Shown here: positions 51,375 through 59,381 of the stretch, one piece after another | Position numbering within the stretch: the stretch's first letter is position 1 | Layout: the number at the start of each line of letters is the position of its first letter | Source: Polaromonas sp. YR568 | GTDB lineage: Bacteria > Pseudomonadota > Gammaproteobacteria > Burkholderiales > Burkholderiaceae_C | Direction: 5' to 3' | Assembly: GCF_900116715.1 (NCBI RefSeq) | Contig: NZ_FPBM01000007.1 | Span: forward strand, 62,001 to 126,000 | Length of the DNA stretch: 64,000 nucleotides | Made by a program: the position numbers and the translations under genes | Notes under the pieces: generated by a model | What the model was told of the DNA's origin: nothing | Databases searched by the model: none | What the model saw: only the letters and a program-made list of their open reading frames with translations

Positions 51375-52631
51375 CTACAAATCCGCCGGCGGCGTCGCGG
51401 GCGAGCGCACATGCTCGGGCCGCACGCCCATGCCCACCGCATACGCCGGCAGCGCCTGCAGCACCGGAAAGCGCTGCATCAACTTCATGGGCCAGGGAAC
51501 TTCCATGGGCGGGCCGTCGCGGCCCCGGCCTGCCAGCACCGGGCTGAGCACCCGGTTCTGGATCGCCACCTGGGCGGCCTGCGTGAGGCGGGTCGGAAAC
51601 AGCCGGCGCTTTTCCACCTGCGCGAGCAGCGGCGTGAAGTCTGCCTTGCCCATGCGCGTATCGGCCAGCGCCGCGGCCAGGATGTTGGCCGCCGCCACCG
51701 CGTCCTGCACCGCCAGGTTGATGCCGACACCACCGACCGGCGACATGGCGTGCGCCGCATCGCCTATGCACAAAAGGCCCGGCTTGTACCAGCGCTCCAG
51801 CCGGTCGACCGTGACGCTCAGCAACTTGATGTCGTCCCAACTTGCCAGGGTGCCGATGCGGCCCGCAAAAAGCGGCGCCACCTTCACCATGTCGGCCCGG
51901 AAAGCCTCCAGGCCGCGCGCGCGCACCTCCTCAATGCCACCTTTGGGAATCACATAAGCGCATTGCCAGTAAGTGCCGCGGTCAATCGTCGCCAGGAAGA
52001 GGCCTGTGGTGATGCGCCCACCGGTGGTGGACGGGTCGCCCGGCGGCTTGGGCAGGCGCATCCACAGCACGTCAATCGGCGCACCGAGATCCCGCACCAC
52101 CAGCCCCGCCGCGCTGCGCACCGTCGAGCGCCGGCCGTCCGCGCCTATGACCAGGTCGGCCATGACCTCCAGGGGGCCGTCGGATGTGGTGACCTGCACC
52201 CCCGTCACGCCACCGCCCTCTTCGATCACACCCGTCACTTCGGCGTTCTGGATCAGGCGAAAACCCGGGTAGCGCTCGGCCTCATCGCGCACGAAATCGA
52301 GGAACTCCCACTGCGGCATCATCGCGATGAACTGGCAGCGGATGTTCAAACGCTTGAAGTTGGCCAGCAGCACCTCGGTGTTGCCGATCACCGCGCGCAT
52401 CTCGCTGATCTCGTCGTGCGGACGCGCCAGGAATTTGTCGAGCAGGCCGAGCTCGTGGATCACATTCAGCGTCGACGGGTGCACCGTGTCGCCGCGAAAA
52501 TCGCGCAGGAAGTCGCCATGCTTTTCCAGCACCAGAACCTCGACGCCGGCGCGCGCCAGCAACAGGCCCAGCATCATGCCGGCGGGGCCGCCGCCTGCGA
52601 TGCAGCAGCGAACATTTATTGTTTCGGCCAT
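51375..52631 (-). CDS. FAD-dependent monooxygenase (UbiH/PHBH family)
   Basis: A 418-residue flavoprotein. The N-terminal FAD motif is CIAGGGPAGMMLGLLLARAGV (residues about 9-29), DLVIGADGRRSTVR is the DG motif, and LLCIGDAAHAMSPVGGVGINLAVQDAV the second FAD motif. It resembles the class A monooxygenases that hydroxylate aromatic or polyketide substrates with NAD(P)H. It lies alone among small genes, so the substrate is unknown. The start is the ATG at 52631, with a GGAGACACC leader. Confidence 0.92.
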   Translation of the reverse strand: MAETINVRCCIAGGGPAGMMLGLLLARAGVEVLVLEKHGDFLRDFRGDTVHPSTLNVIHELGLLDKFLARPHDEISEMRAVIGNTEVLLANFKRLNIRCQFIAMMPQWEFLDFVRDEAERYPGFRLIQNAEVTGVIEEGGGVTGVQVTTSDGPLEVMADLVIGADGRRSTVRSAAGLVVRDLGAPIDVLWMRLPKPPGDPSTTGGRITTGLFLATIDRGTYWQCAYVIPKGGIEEVRARGLEAFRADMVKVAPLFAGRIGTLASWDDIKLLSVTVDRLERWYKPGLLCIGDAAHAMSPVGGVGINLAVQDAVAAANILAAALADTRMGKADFTPLLAQVEKRRLFPTRLTQAAQVAIQNRVLSPVLAGRGRDGPPMEVPWPMKLMQRFPVLQALPAYAVGMGVRPEHVRSPATPPADL

Positions 52632-52701
52632 GGTGTCTCCTCGGGGAATCAGAGTCCCCCGACCTTAGCCAAGCTTGCCGGCCGGTGCAAGCGTTCGGGT
52701 G

Positions 52702-52917
52702 CTAAGGCGACGCAGAACCCAGGCCCGGCTTTTGCCCTGTACCGGTAGATGAACCGGTGGAAACGCCCTGCTGCATAGCGGCATCGTAGTCATGGTTGTG
52801 GCCGTCACTGCCCGCGTCCTGGGCTTGGTGAGGCGTTTTGGGGCTGAACTCGGGAAACGGTTTCACGACGGGCTGGTGCAGCAACTCGGCACCTTCTGGC
52901 GCGGTATCGATCGGCAT
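52702..52917 (-). CDS. Small hypothetical protein, 71 residues
   Basis: MPIDTAPEGAELLHQPVVKP and a polar His/Asp/Ser/Gly-rich remainder (GSDGHNHDYDAAM), without membrane segments. AAGGAGA lies 6 bases before the ATG, which is the main reason to call it. No family recognised. Confidence 0.5.
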   Translation of the reverse strand: MPIDTAPEGAELLHQPVVKPFPEFSPKTPHQAQDAGSDGHNHDYDAAMQQGVSTGSSTGTGQKPGLGSASP

Positions 52918-53070
52918 GTCGGTTCTCCTTGAGAGCAGTCAAACCCTGTAGAACATCCGGCACGGGCCTTTGAGGCCTGTGATGCATCTCCTGCCGCCCC
53001 TTGGGGGGCAATACGACATTACACCGGTTTCGATTTCGCTGCCAGCGGCGCTTTTTCGCCTATTTCAGCC

Positions 53071-53178
53071 TCATTGGCATGTCATGGGCATCGGGGTGGT
53101 CTGCACTTCGCCCGGGTCCGGCGGGGTGTCCAGCGGCGGCAGCGGCTCGGGCGGCGGAACGTTGGGGTTGGTGGCCAT
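53071..53178 (-). CDS. Very short Pro-rich protein, 35 residues, coupled to upstream gene
   Basis: MATNPNVPPPEPLPPLDTPP and on, ending MTCQ. Its ATG shares one base with the stop codon of the gene at 53178-53423 (TGATG), which suggests re-initiation. Nearly one third of residues are Pro. Similar short Pro-rich proteins occur beside small membrane proteins in related bacteria as far as I recall; no function known. Confidence 0.4.
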   Translation of the reverse strand: MATNPNVPPPEPLPPLDTPPDPGEVQTTPMPMTCQ

Positions 53179-53423
53179 CACAAGCCCACCACCATGAGCG
53201 GAATGTCATGCGTCGCCAGCGCGGCGGCCGCGGCCATGCTGGCAAAAACCGTGATGAAAAAAGCGATGTAAGCGGCAGCCCGCGGACGGCGAAAACTCCG
53301 TGGTTTGCTTTGTTTGTGTTCGGGCGCCTCATGCCTCGTCGCCTCCATCAACTCACCGCTGACGTCGTAGGCGGAGGGACGGAAAGCGCTGGAAACCGTG
53401 CTGGAGTCTGAATGGAAGTTCAT
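53178..53423 (-). CDS. Small single-pass membrane protein, 81 residues
   Basis: A polar, basic N-terminal half (SKPRSFRRPRA) followed by one membrane helix (YIAFFITVFASMAAAAALA) and a short tail. Positive residues before the helix place the N-terminus in the cytoplasm. No family recognised. It overlaps the 35-residue protein gene by one base. Confidence 0.55.
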   Translation of the reverse strand: MNFHSDSSTVSSAFRPSAYDVSGELMEATRHEAPEHKQSKPRSFRRPRAAAYIAFFITVFASMAAAAALATHDIPLMVVGL

Positions 53424-53562
53424 GGCGGGCCTGCCTTTGCGCAGTAGAACGGGGCATCGGACGATGCTTGCCCTGATCTTCCCGCCGCGCCCAAAACCCG
53501 CCTATAGGTGGCCGGCGCTTGTAGTTGTCAGGCGCCGTCTGACAGCAGCCGAACCCCGCCGC

Positions 53563-54405
53563 TCAATGGTGGTGCGCCATCCCGCTGATGAGCGTGACCA
53601 GGCCTATGCCTATGGCCAGCCAGGCGATTTGCGCCACGGTTTCGCGGGCGGTGACGCGCTTTTGCAACTGGGGGATCAAGTCGGCCAGCGCGACATAGAT
53701 AAAGCTGCTGGACGCCATGATCAGGAAAAACGGAAGGTAGTCGTAGAGCTGGTCGACCAGCGCATAACCCACCACCCCGCCCAGCGCGGTGACGGCGCCG
53801 GCCAGCGAGACCTTGACGAAAGCGGCGCGCCGGTTGTTGGAGGTCTGGCGCAGCACGACCAGGTCGCCCATGTGGTGGGGCACCTCATGCACCAGCACCG
53901 CCAGCGCGGCCACCACGCCCAGCCGCAAATCTGCCATGAAGGCCGACGCGATCAGGATGCCGTCGCCGAAGGCATGCACGCTGTCGCCCGCCAGCACGGC
54001 CCAGCTGCCGCTTTTGACTTCGCCATGCCCATGATCGTGGCCATGGTGGCTGTGCGCGGCATGGACGTGCCCGGTATGGTCATGCTGGGCATGCGCCGCC
54101 GCTTCAGGGCCGTGGTGTTCGCCGCCATGGTGTTCATGGCCGTGGTGCCAGAGCTCGGCCTTGTCGAGCAGAAAGAAAAACACCAGCCCGACCAGCAAGG
54201 TGGCAAACAGCTCTTTGGCGCCGGCCTGGCTTTCAAAGGCCTCGGGCAGCAAATGCATAAAAGCCGTGGCCAGCAGCGCGCCGGCGGCCAGGCTGAGCAT
54301 GTGCTGGGTGTAGCGGGCCAGCACGCCAAAGCTGAGCAGCGCCGCCAGCCACACACTGCCGATGCCGGCCGCCAGGGTCCCGATCAGGATCGCTATCAAA
54401 GTCAT
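53563..54405 (-). CDS. ZIP family divalent metal transporter
   Basis: A 280-residue protein with about eight membrane helices. ZIP features are SLAAGALLATAFMHLLPEAFE in helix 2, a long His-rich loop (HEHHGGEHH, HTGHVHAAHSHHGHDHGHG), DSVHAFGDGILIASAF in helix 4 and VLVHEVPHHMGDL in helix 5, which carry the binuclear metal site. It moves zinc or another divalent metal into the cytoplasm or through the membrane as a channel-like carrier. It is transcribed alone. Confidence 0.95.
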   Translation of the reverse strand: MTLIAILIGTLAAGIGSVWLAALLSFGVLARYTQHMLSLAAGALLATAFMHLLPEAFESQAGAKELFATLLVGLVFFFLLDKAELWHHGHEHHGGEHHGPEAAAHAQHDHTGHVHAAHSHHGHDHGHGEVKSGSWAVLAGDSVHAFGDGILIASAFMADLRLGVVAALAVLVHEVPHHMGDLVVLRQTSNNRRAAFVKVSLAGAVTALGGVVGYALVDQLYDYLPFFLIMASSSFIYVALADLIPQLQKRVTARETVAQIAWLAIGIGLVTLISGMAHHH

Positions 54406-54566
54406 AGCTGCTTACGCTCGTATTTAGGGGACTGTAGCCCGAAGTCATTCAACACTATCCGTGGAGGTTACACCACAGACGACAAAACCCCGGGGCACGG
54501 CATCCAATGCCTGCGGCCGGGGCTACCTTTGATCTTATCAAGCGCGTCAAGGGGGCACGCGCAAAA

Positions 54567-54600
54567 AAAGCCGCCGGCCCTTTCGGACCCGGCGGCTTTC
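54567..54600 (-). terminator. Terminator of the dienelactone hydrolase gene
   Basis: On the minus strand, AAAGCCGCCGGG, loop, CCGGCGGCTTT followed by a run of T, 17 bp after the stop of the gene at 54617. Confidence 0.9.
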
Positions 54601-54616
54601 TGCCTGACAGCAGGGA

Positions 54617-55531
54617 TCAGGCCACGCCGTGGGTTTTAAACCATTCGAGGGCGCGCTTGAAGCCGTCTTCAGCCGCATCCTTGCGGTAGCTCGGACGGTA
54701 GTCGGCGTGGAAGGCATGAGGCGCTTGCGGGTAGACGACAAACTCGGAGGCCGCTGCCGCCTTGTTGCCCTTGGCGCCGGCTTCGGCCAGGGCGTCTTTC
54801 ATCTGGTTGACGGTGGTCAGCGGGATGCCGCCGTCTTGCCCGCCGTAGAGGCCCAGCACCGGCGCCTTGAGGTCGGCGGCCAGGTCCAGCGGGTGCTTGG
54901 GCGTGAGCGCAGACGGCTGGCCCACGAAGCGGCCGTACCAGGCCACGCCGGCCTTGACGTTCTTGCTTTGCTCGGCATACAGCCAGGTGATGCGGCCGCC
55001 CCAGCAAAAGCCGGTGATGCCCACCTTTTTGGCGTTTCCGCCGTTAGCGGTTGCCCACTTCACGGCGCCGTCCAGGTCGGCCATGACTTGCGCGTCGGGC
55101 ACTTTGGAGACGACTTCAGCCATCAGCTTGGCCATCTCGTTGTATTTGCTGGGGTCGCCCTGGCGCGCATAGAGCTCAGGGGCAATTGCCAGGTAGCCGG
55201 CTTTGGCAAAACGCCGTGCCGTGTCGGCGATGTACTCGTGCACGCCAAAGATTTCCTGGATCACCAGCATCACTGGCAGGTTGGTTTTGCCGGCGGGCGC
55301 TGCAAAGAAGGCGGGCACCTTGAAGCCGTTGACTTCGTAAGTGGTCTCGCCGGTCTTCAGGCCGTCTGACGAGGTTTTGATGGCGGTCTGCGCCATGATG
55401 GGCATGGCCGTCGCGGCATAGCCGACGCCGAGGGCCGTTTTGAGCGCGGTGCGGCGGCTGGCGCCGGCTTCGGTGGACTGCCCGGCAGGCAGCAGGGCAT
55501 CGAAGTCTTTTTTCTGGTCGTGTTCAAGCAT
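54617..55531 (-). CDS. Dienelactone hydrolase family protein with Tat-like leader
   Basis: A 304-residue alpha/beta-hydrolase. Residues about 25-52 look like a Tat signal (ASRRTALKTALGVGYAATAM, cut near MAQ). The nucleophile is Cys in GVTGFCWGGR, as in dienelactone hydrolases; the acid is in LGLYGGQDGGIP and the His in PQAPHAFHADYRPSY. It would hydrolyse lactones or esters, probably in the periplasm. The next gene upstream, an FAH-family protein, also has an export-type N-terminus. Confidence 0.92.
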   Translation of the reverse strand: MLEHDQKKDFDALLPAGQSTEAGASRRTALKTALGVGYAATAMPIMAQTAIKTSSDGLKTGETTYEVNGFKVPAFFAAPAGKTNLPVMLVIQEIFGVHEYIADTARRFAKAGYLAIAPELYARQGDPSKYNEMAKLMAEVVSKVPDAQVMADLDGAVKWATANGGNAKKVGITGFCWGGRITWLYAEQSKNVKAGVAWYGRFVGQPSALTPKHPLDLAADLKAPVLGLYGGQDGGIPLTTVNQMKDALAEAGAKGNKAAAASEFVVYPQAPHAFHADYRPSYRKDAAEDGFKRALEWFKTHGVA

Positions 55532-55661
55532 GGCGGTTCCTCAGTAATGTTGTTGGAGGGGCAAAAAGCAAACAGTCGGAGTCTATGCGGCGGCGGAAGT
55601 TCTTGCCACCACAAAGCGATGACACGGTGTTTTCCCTTGCCCCCCTTTTAGCCGGCCTGCT

Positions 55662-56462
55662 TCAAACGATCTTGACGCTGAGCTCCGGCAGCCCGTCGAT
55701 ATGGCATTCGATGACATCGCCCTTGACCACCGGGCCGACGTTTTCAGGCGTGCCCGAGTAAATGATGTCGCCGGGGAAAAGCTCAAACGCCTCGGACAGC
55801 TTGGAGATCTGCTCTGCCACCGACCAGATCATGTGGTTGAGCGTGGCGTTCTGCTTGACCTGGCCGTTGACCTTGAGCCAGATCGAGCCCTTGGTGTAGT
55901 GGCCGGTCTGCGCCACCTTGTGGATGGGGCCTATGGGGGCGGAGCGGTCGAAGCTTTTGCCGATTTCCCACGGTTTCTTCTGATCACCCATGCCGCGCTG
56001 CAGGTCGCGGCGCGTCATGTCCAGGCCCAGTGCATAGCCGTAGACGAGGTCCAGCGCCTTGTCCATCGGGATGTTGCGCCCGCCCTTGGAGAGCGCCGCC
56101 ACGAGTTCGACTTCGTAGTGGTAGTTCTTGGTCAGCGTCGGGTAGGGATGATCGGCCACCTTGCCGGGCGGCACGACCTGGATGGCGTCCGTCGGCTTCT
56201 GGAAGAAAAACGGCGGCTCGCGCGTCGGGTCCGAGCCCATCTCGATCGCATGGGCGGCGTAGTTGCGGCCAATGCAATAAATGCGGCGCACCGGAAACAT
56301 CTCGGCGCTGCCGGCAATCGGCACATAGGTTTCGGCCACCGTGAAAGGTGTGGCCGGTGCATTGGCCGCCGTGCCGGGTGTGGCGCAGCCGACCATGGCA
56401 CCTGCCGTCATCAGGGCGCCGGTTTGCAGAATTCCGCGTTTGCTCATGTCTGGTTTTGTCAT
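55662..56462 (-). CDS. Fumarylacetoacetate hydrolase (FAH) family protein with lipoprotein-like N-terminus
   Basis: A 266-residue protein from the ATG at 56462 (AGGAGACACAC upstream). The FAH fold is clear: RIYCIGRNYAAHAIEMG, EPPFFFQKPTDAI, NYHYEVELVAALSKGG (metal ligands Glu), YGYALGLDMTRRDLQ and IYSGTPENVGPVVKGD. Residues 6-30 form an export signal with a lipobox (MSKRGILQTGALMTAGAMVGC). FAH enzymes are normally cytoplasmic; this one may be a periplasmic lipoprotein. It would cleave or hydrate a 2-oxo acid derivative. It is 130 bp upstream of the dienelactone hydrolase gene. Confidence 0.9.
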   Translation of the reverse strand: MTKPDMSKRGILQTGALMTAGAMVGCATPGTAANAPATPFTVAETYVPIAGSAEMFPVRRIYCIGRNYAAHAIEMGSDPTREPPFFFQKPTDAIQVVPPGKVADHPYPTLTKNYHYEVELVAALSKGGRNIPMDKALDLVYGYALGLDMTRRDLQRGMGDQKKPWEIGKSFDRSAPIGPIHKVAQTGHYTKGSIWLKVNGQVKQNATLNHMIWSVAEQISKLSEAFELFPGDIIYSGTPENVGPVVKGDVIECHIDGLPELSVKIV

Positions 56463-56616
56463 GTGTGTCTCCTGGGATTGATAAAAGCTGGAGCTTGTTA
56501 TGAGCTTTTTTCTCCAACAGTCGAGCTTAGGTTGCACATGCCAGATATAAGCAGACGCAATTACGCATTTACCGGACGATTCAATGCACCGCTGCTGCGT
56601 TGCAGCAGCTGTGCGG

Positions 56617-57534
56617 TCAGGCCGTACCGGAAATTTTCGCCCGCACGCTGTCGCGAAAAGCCTTGGGCGTCTGCCCAAAACGCTGGCGAAAGCGCCGCGC
56701 AAAGTAAGCCTCGTCGGCAAAGCCCGAGGCATGGGCGATGCTGGCGATGCGCTGGCTGCTATGCGCCAGCTGTTCCTGCGCGTACTCCAGGCGCCGCTCC
56801 GTCACCAGGTCGGTGAAGGTTTTGCCGGTTTCTTTTTTGAGCAGGTGCGCCAGGTAGTTGGGCGAGAGGAACGCGGCCGCGGCCGCATCGGCCAGCGTGA
56901 CTTCACCGGCCAGATGCTCGCGGATGTAGCGCACCGCGCGCTGCAGGCTGGCGCGGCGGCTGCCCTGCTGCGCCTGGCTGGCTGAAAAGCGCAGCAGTTC
57001 GGCTTCGTACTTGCGGCACACCAGGCCAATGAGCTGCAGCATCAGGCCGCGAATCATTTCGATGGAGCCGAAGCGGCGATTGGCGTTTTCCGACGCAAGC
57101 TTTTCGAGCAGCAGCTCGACTTCGGGCAATTCTTCTTCCGAGAAATAAAAGTCGGTGTGTTCCTGGAAGAGAAAGGGCGCAAGCTCGGGCGCGCGGGTCA
57201 GCGGCACGTCTTCCAGGTCCAGCGGGTCCACGTCCAGGCCGGGGCGCAGGAACTGCTGCGACATATTGATGATGACGTAGCGCGAACCCTCGGGGTGCGG
57301 AATCACATGCACGCGATAGGGCAGGATGAAACTCAGATAACCGCGCCGGAAGGGCCGCACCGTGCCGGCCACGTTTTGTTCGGTATCGCCCTGCAGGCTG
57401 ATCTGGATCTGGAAATACTCGTGCCGGTGCGGGCGCACCAGCGGCGGCCGCACCAGCTGGGACCGGATGTCAAAGTCGAGGTGGTCGGCCCGCTCGGACA
57501 TGCCGTAGGTTTTGATGGCGCTGGTGTCTGTCAT
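56617..57534 (-). CDS. AraC family transcriptional regulator
   Basis: A 305-residue protein from the ATG at 57534 (an earlier ATG at 57570 is less likely). The N-terminal cupin-like domain has RPPLVRPHRHEYFQIQIS-type metal/ligand pocket and GTVRPFRRGYLSFILP. The C-terminal part has two AraC helix-turn-helix units (VTLADAAAAAFLSPNYLAHLLKKETG and IASIAHASGFADEAYFARRFRQ, both spread over residues 205-285). It probably controls the hydrolase pair downstream (55662-54617) in answer to a small molecule; inferred from position. Confidence 0.93.
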   Translation of the reverse strand: MTDTSAIKTYGMSERADHLDFDIRSQLVRPPLVRPHRHEYFQIQISLQGDTEQNVAGTVRPFRRGYLSFILPYRVHVIPHPEGSRYVIINMSQQFLRPGLDVDPLDLEDVPLTRAPELAPFLFQEHTDFYFSEEELPEVELLLEKLASENANRRFGSIEMIRGLMLQLIGLVCRKYEAELLRFSASQAQQGSRRASLQRAVRYIREHLAGEVTLADAAAAAFLSPNYLAHLLKKETGKTFTDLVTERRLEYAQEQLAHSSQRIASIAHASGFADEAYFARRFRQRFGQTPKAFRDSVRAKISGTA

Positions 57535-57642
57535 GGGCGGTATTCTCGGCGCTGACAGTGGGGGGCGCATCGGTACAAAGCCTTCCGCAGACTTTCCGTG
57601 GGCCTGTGCAGCCCTTTCGTGGTTTTTCGTGGAATCTTTTAG

Positions 57643-57678
57643 TTTCTGTCTTGACAGAAATTAACGAAAGCGTATATT
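57643..57678 (+). promoter_or_regulatory. Promoter and operator of the GbsR-type regulator
   Basis: The 18-bp inverted repeat TTTCTGTCTTGACAGAAA (57643-57660) overlaps a -35 TTGACA (57651-57656). A -10 TATATT follows after 16 bp (57673-57678). Transcription would start at about 57685, right at the ATG (57686), so the message may be leaderless. Occupation of the repeat would block the -35. A related 18-bp site is at 58302-58319. Confidence 0.75.
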
Positions 57679-57685
57679 CGAAGCC

Positions 57686-58258
57686 ATGGAACTCAGCCCC
57701 GTCGCCCGCAAATTTGTCGTCCACTGGGGAGAAATGGGCACCGCCTGGGGCGTGAACCGCACCGTTTCCCAAATCCACGCCCTGCTCTTCTTCCACGGCC
57801 GGCCCCTGCATGCCGAAGATATCGCCGACACCCTGGCCGTGGCCCGCTCCAACGTCAGCAATAGCATCAAGGAACTGCTGAACTGGAACCTGATACGCGC
57901 CACCCATGTGCTGGGCGACAGGCGTGACTATTACGAGACCTCACTCGACGTCTGGGAGCTGTTTCGCACCGTGGTGCGTGAACGCAAGGAGCGCGAATAC
58001 GACCCGACGGTGCGCATGCTGCGCGAGCTGGTGAAAGAAGAAGGCTTCGAGGCCGAATCCGCCGACGCCCAGGACCGCGTGCGCGAAACCCTGCGCCTGA
58101 TGGAGTCGCTGGGCCTGTGGGCCGACGAGATGCTGCGGCTGTCGCCCACCACGCTTGAGAAAGTGCTGCGCATGGGCGCCAGCGTGCAGAAGTTTGTGCG
58201 CGGCGACAGCGACGCCAAACCCATGGACCCTTCCGAACTTTTACCGCCTACTTTTTGA
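57686..58258 (+). CDS. GbsR/MarR family transcriptional regulator
   Basis: A 190-residue protein. The winged helix has VNRTVSQIHALLFFHGRPLHAEDIADTLAVARSNVSNSIKELLNWNLI (residues about 22-70), typical of the GbsR branch, followed by a helical dimerisation part with many charged residues. It probably represses itself and the DUF393 gene operon, because an 18-bp inverted repeat overlaps its promoter and a related one lies before the next gene. No ribosome site precedes the ATG. Confidence 0.9.
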   Translation: MELSPVARKFVVHWGEMGTAWGVNRTVSQIHALLFFHGRPLHAEDIADTLAVARSNVSNSIKELLNWNLIRATHVLGDRRDYYETSLDVWELFRTVVRERKEREYDPTVRMLRELVKEEGFEAESADAQDRVRETLRLMESLGLWADEMLRLSPTTLEKVLRMGASVQKFVRGDSDAKPMDPSELLPPTF

Positions 58259-58301
58259 TTTGAGGAACCCGGCCAGCTTTGGCCCTTTTTTTGACTATCA
58301 A

Positions 58302-58319
58302 TTTCTGTTTGTACTGAAA
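58302..58319 (+). promoter_or_regulatory. Second GbsR-type operator candidate, upstream of the DUF393 gene
   Basis: TTTCTGTTTGTACTGAAA matches the site at 57643-57660 in 13 of 18 positions, including both outer TTTCTGT and GAAA arms. TTGACT at 58291-58296 may be a -35. It lies 19 bp before the DUF393 start. Confidence 0.6.
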
Positions 58320-58337
58320 TTTCTTAAGGAGAGAAAT

Positions 58338-58859
58338 ATGACAAGCATCCGCACCGAAACCCGCAGCATCCCCGACCTCGGCAACACCCGCTACGACAGC
58401 TTCAAGGCGGGGCTTGACCCCACCATCTACCCGCTGACGCTGTTTTACGAAGCCGCCTGCCCGCTTTGCAACGCCGAGATGAGCAACCTCATGCTGCGCG
58501 ACACCGAAGGCCATCTGCGCTTTGCCGATGTCTCGGCGCCGGATTTCACAGACGTGCCCGCCGGCGCCACCATGGAAGACCTGATGACGCTGATCCACGC
58601 GCGCACCGCGGACGGCCGGGTGCTCAAGGGTGTGGAGGTGTTCCGGCTGGCTTATGAAGCCGTCGGCATGGGCTGGGTCAGCTCGGCCATGCGCATGCCT
58701 TTGCTGCGCCCGCTGGCCGAATGGGGCTACCCGGTGCTGGCCCGCAACCGCCACCGCATCCCCCGCGGTGTGGTGCGCCTGCTGTTTGAGGGCGCCGTGC
58801 GGCGCGCCGCAGAGCGTTCGGCCCTGGCGCGCTGCGATGCGGGGACCTGCGCACGTTAA
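58338..58859 (+). CDS. DUF393 thiol-disulfide oxidoreductase-like protein
   Basis: A 173-residue protein from the ATG at 58338, with AAGGAGAG seven bases upstream. The DUF393 motif LFYEAACPLCNAEM (C41, C44) takes the place of the usual DxxCPLC. The remainder has FADVSAPDF, HARTADGRVLKGVEVFRLAYEAVG and a His/Arg-rich helical end. The fold is thioredoxin-like; the reaction is not known. It is the first gene after the GbsR regulator and probably heads an operon with a small membrane protein and a methyltransferase. Confidence 0.88.
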   Translation: MTSIRTETRSIPDLGNTRYDSFKAGLDPTIYPLTLFYEAACPLCNAEMSNLMLRDTEGHLRFADVSAPDFTDVPAGATMEDLMTLIHARTADGRVLKGVEVFRLAYEAVGMGWVSSAMRMPLLRPLAEWGYPVLARNRHRIPRGVVRLLFEGAVRRAAERSALARCDAGTCAR

Positions 58860-58925
58860 GCCTGGCAAACCTACCCAGGTATCCGAGCAAAAAGAAAACC
58901 AAAGCGAAAACGAAAGGAAATCATC

Positions 58926-59303
58926 ATGAGTGCCAACCTGTTTTTTGTCTCCCTGCTGATTGCGCTGGTCGGCCCGGTCATCGCCATCACTTATCTCAAG
59001 CCCATCCTCTACAAGGTGCTTCGCATGCTTTGCGATGCCGACGGCGGCGCGGAGTTCTGGATACGCTGCGCCTACCTGCTGGCGGTCTCGGGCACCTTGC
59101 TGCTGATGCTGAGCTTCGGCGAGTTCAATGAGCACAGCAGCGTCATCGACACCGTACGGCGTTCGCTGTGGCTGGTGCTGGCGGGTGTGTTTGTCACCGT
59201 GGCGGTTATTTCGCGCAATGTGTGGATGCAGGTGCGGCAATGGCTGGCAGCGAAAGAGCTGGCCGCCCATGTGCAGGGGGTGGCGCAGCCAGGCCCGCTG
59301 TAG
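58926..59303 (+). CDS. Small membrane protein, 125 residues
   Basis: Three hydrophobic helices (LFFVSLLIALVGPVIAITYL, YLLAVSGTLLLMLSFG, LWLVLAGVFVTVAVIS) and a short basic tail. GAAAGGAAATC precedes the ATG. No family recognised with certainty. It lies between the DUF393 and methyltransferase genes in the same direction, so a shared membrane-related role is likely. Confidence 0.75.
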   Translation: MSANLFFVSLLIALVGPVIAITYLKPILYKVLRMLCDADGGAEFWIRCAYLLAVSGTLLLMLSFGEFNEHSSVIDTVRRSLWLVLAGVFVTVAVISRNVWMQVRQWLAAKELAAHVQGVAQPGPL

Positions 59304-59381
59304 CAGCTGTAACGGCGGCAGCCGACGAGTCTTCCACCGCCGGCTGGCCCGCCTGAAGAGGTTCATGAACGGAGAACAACA

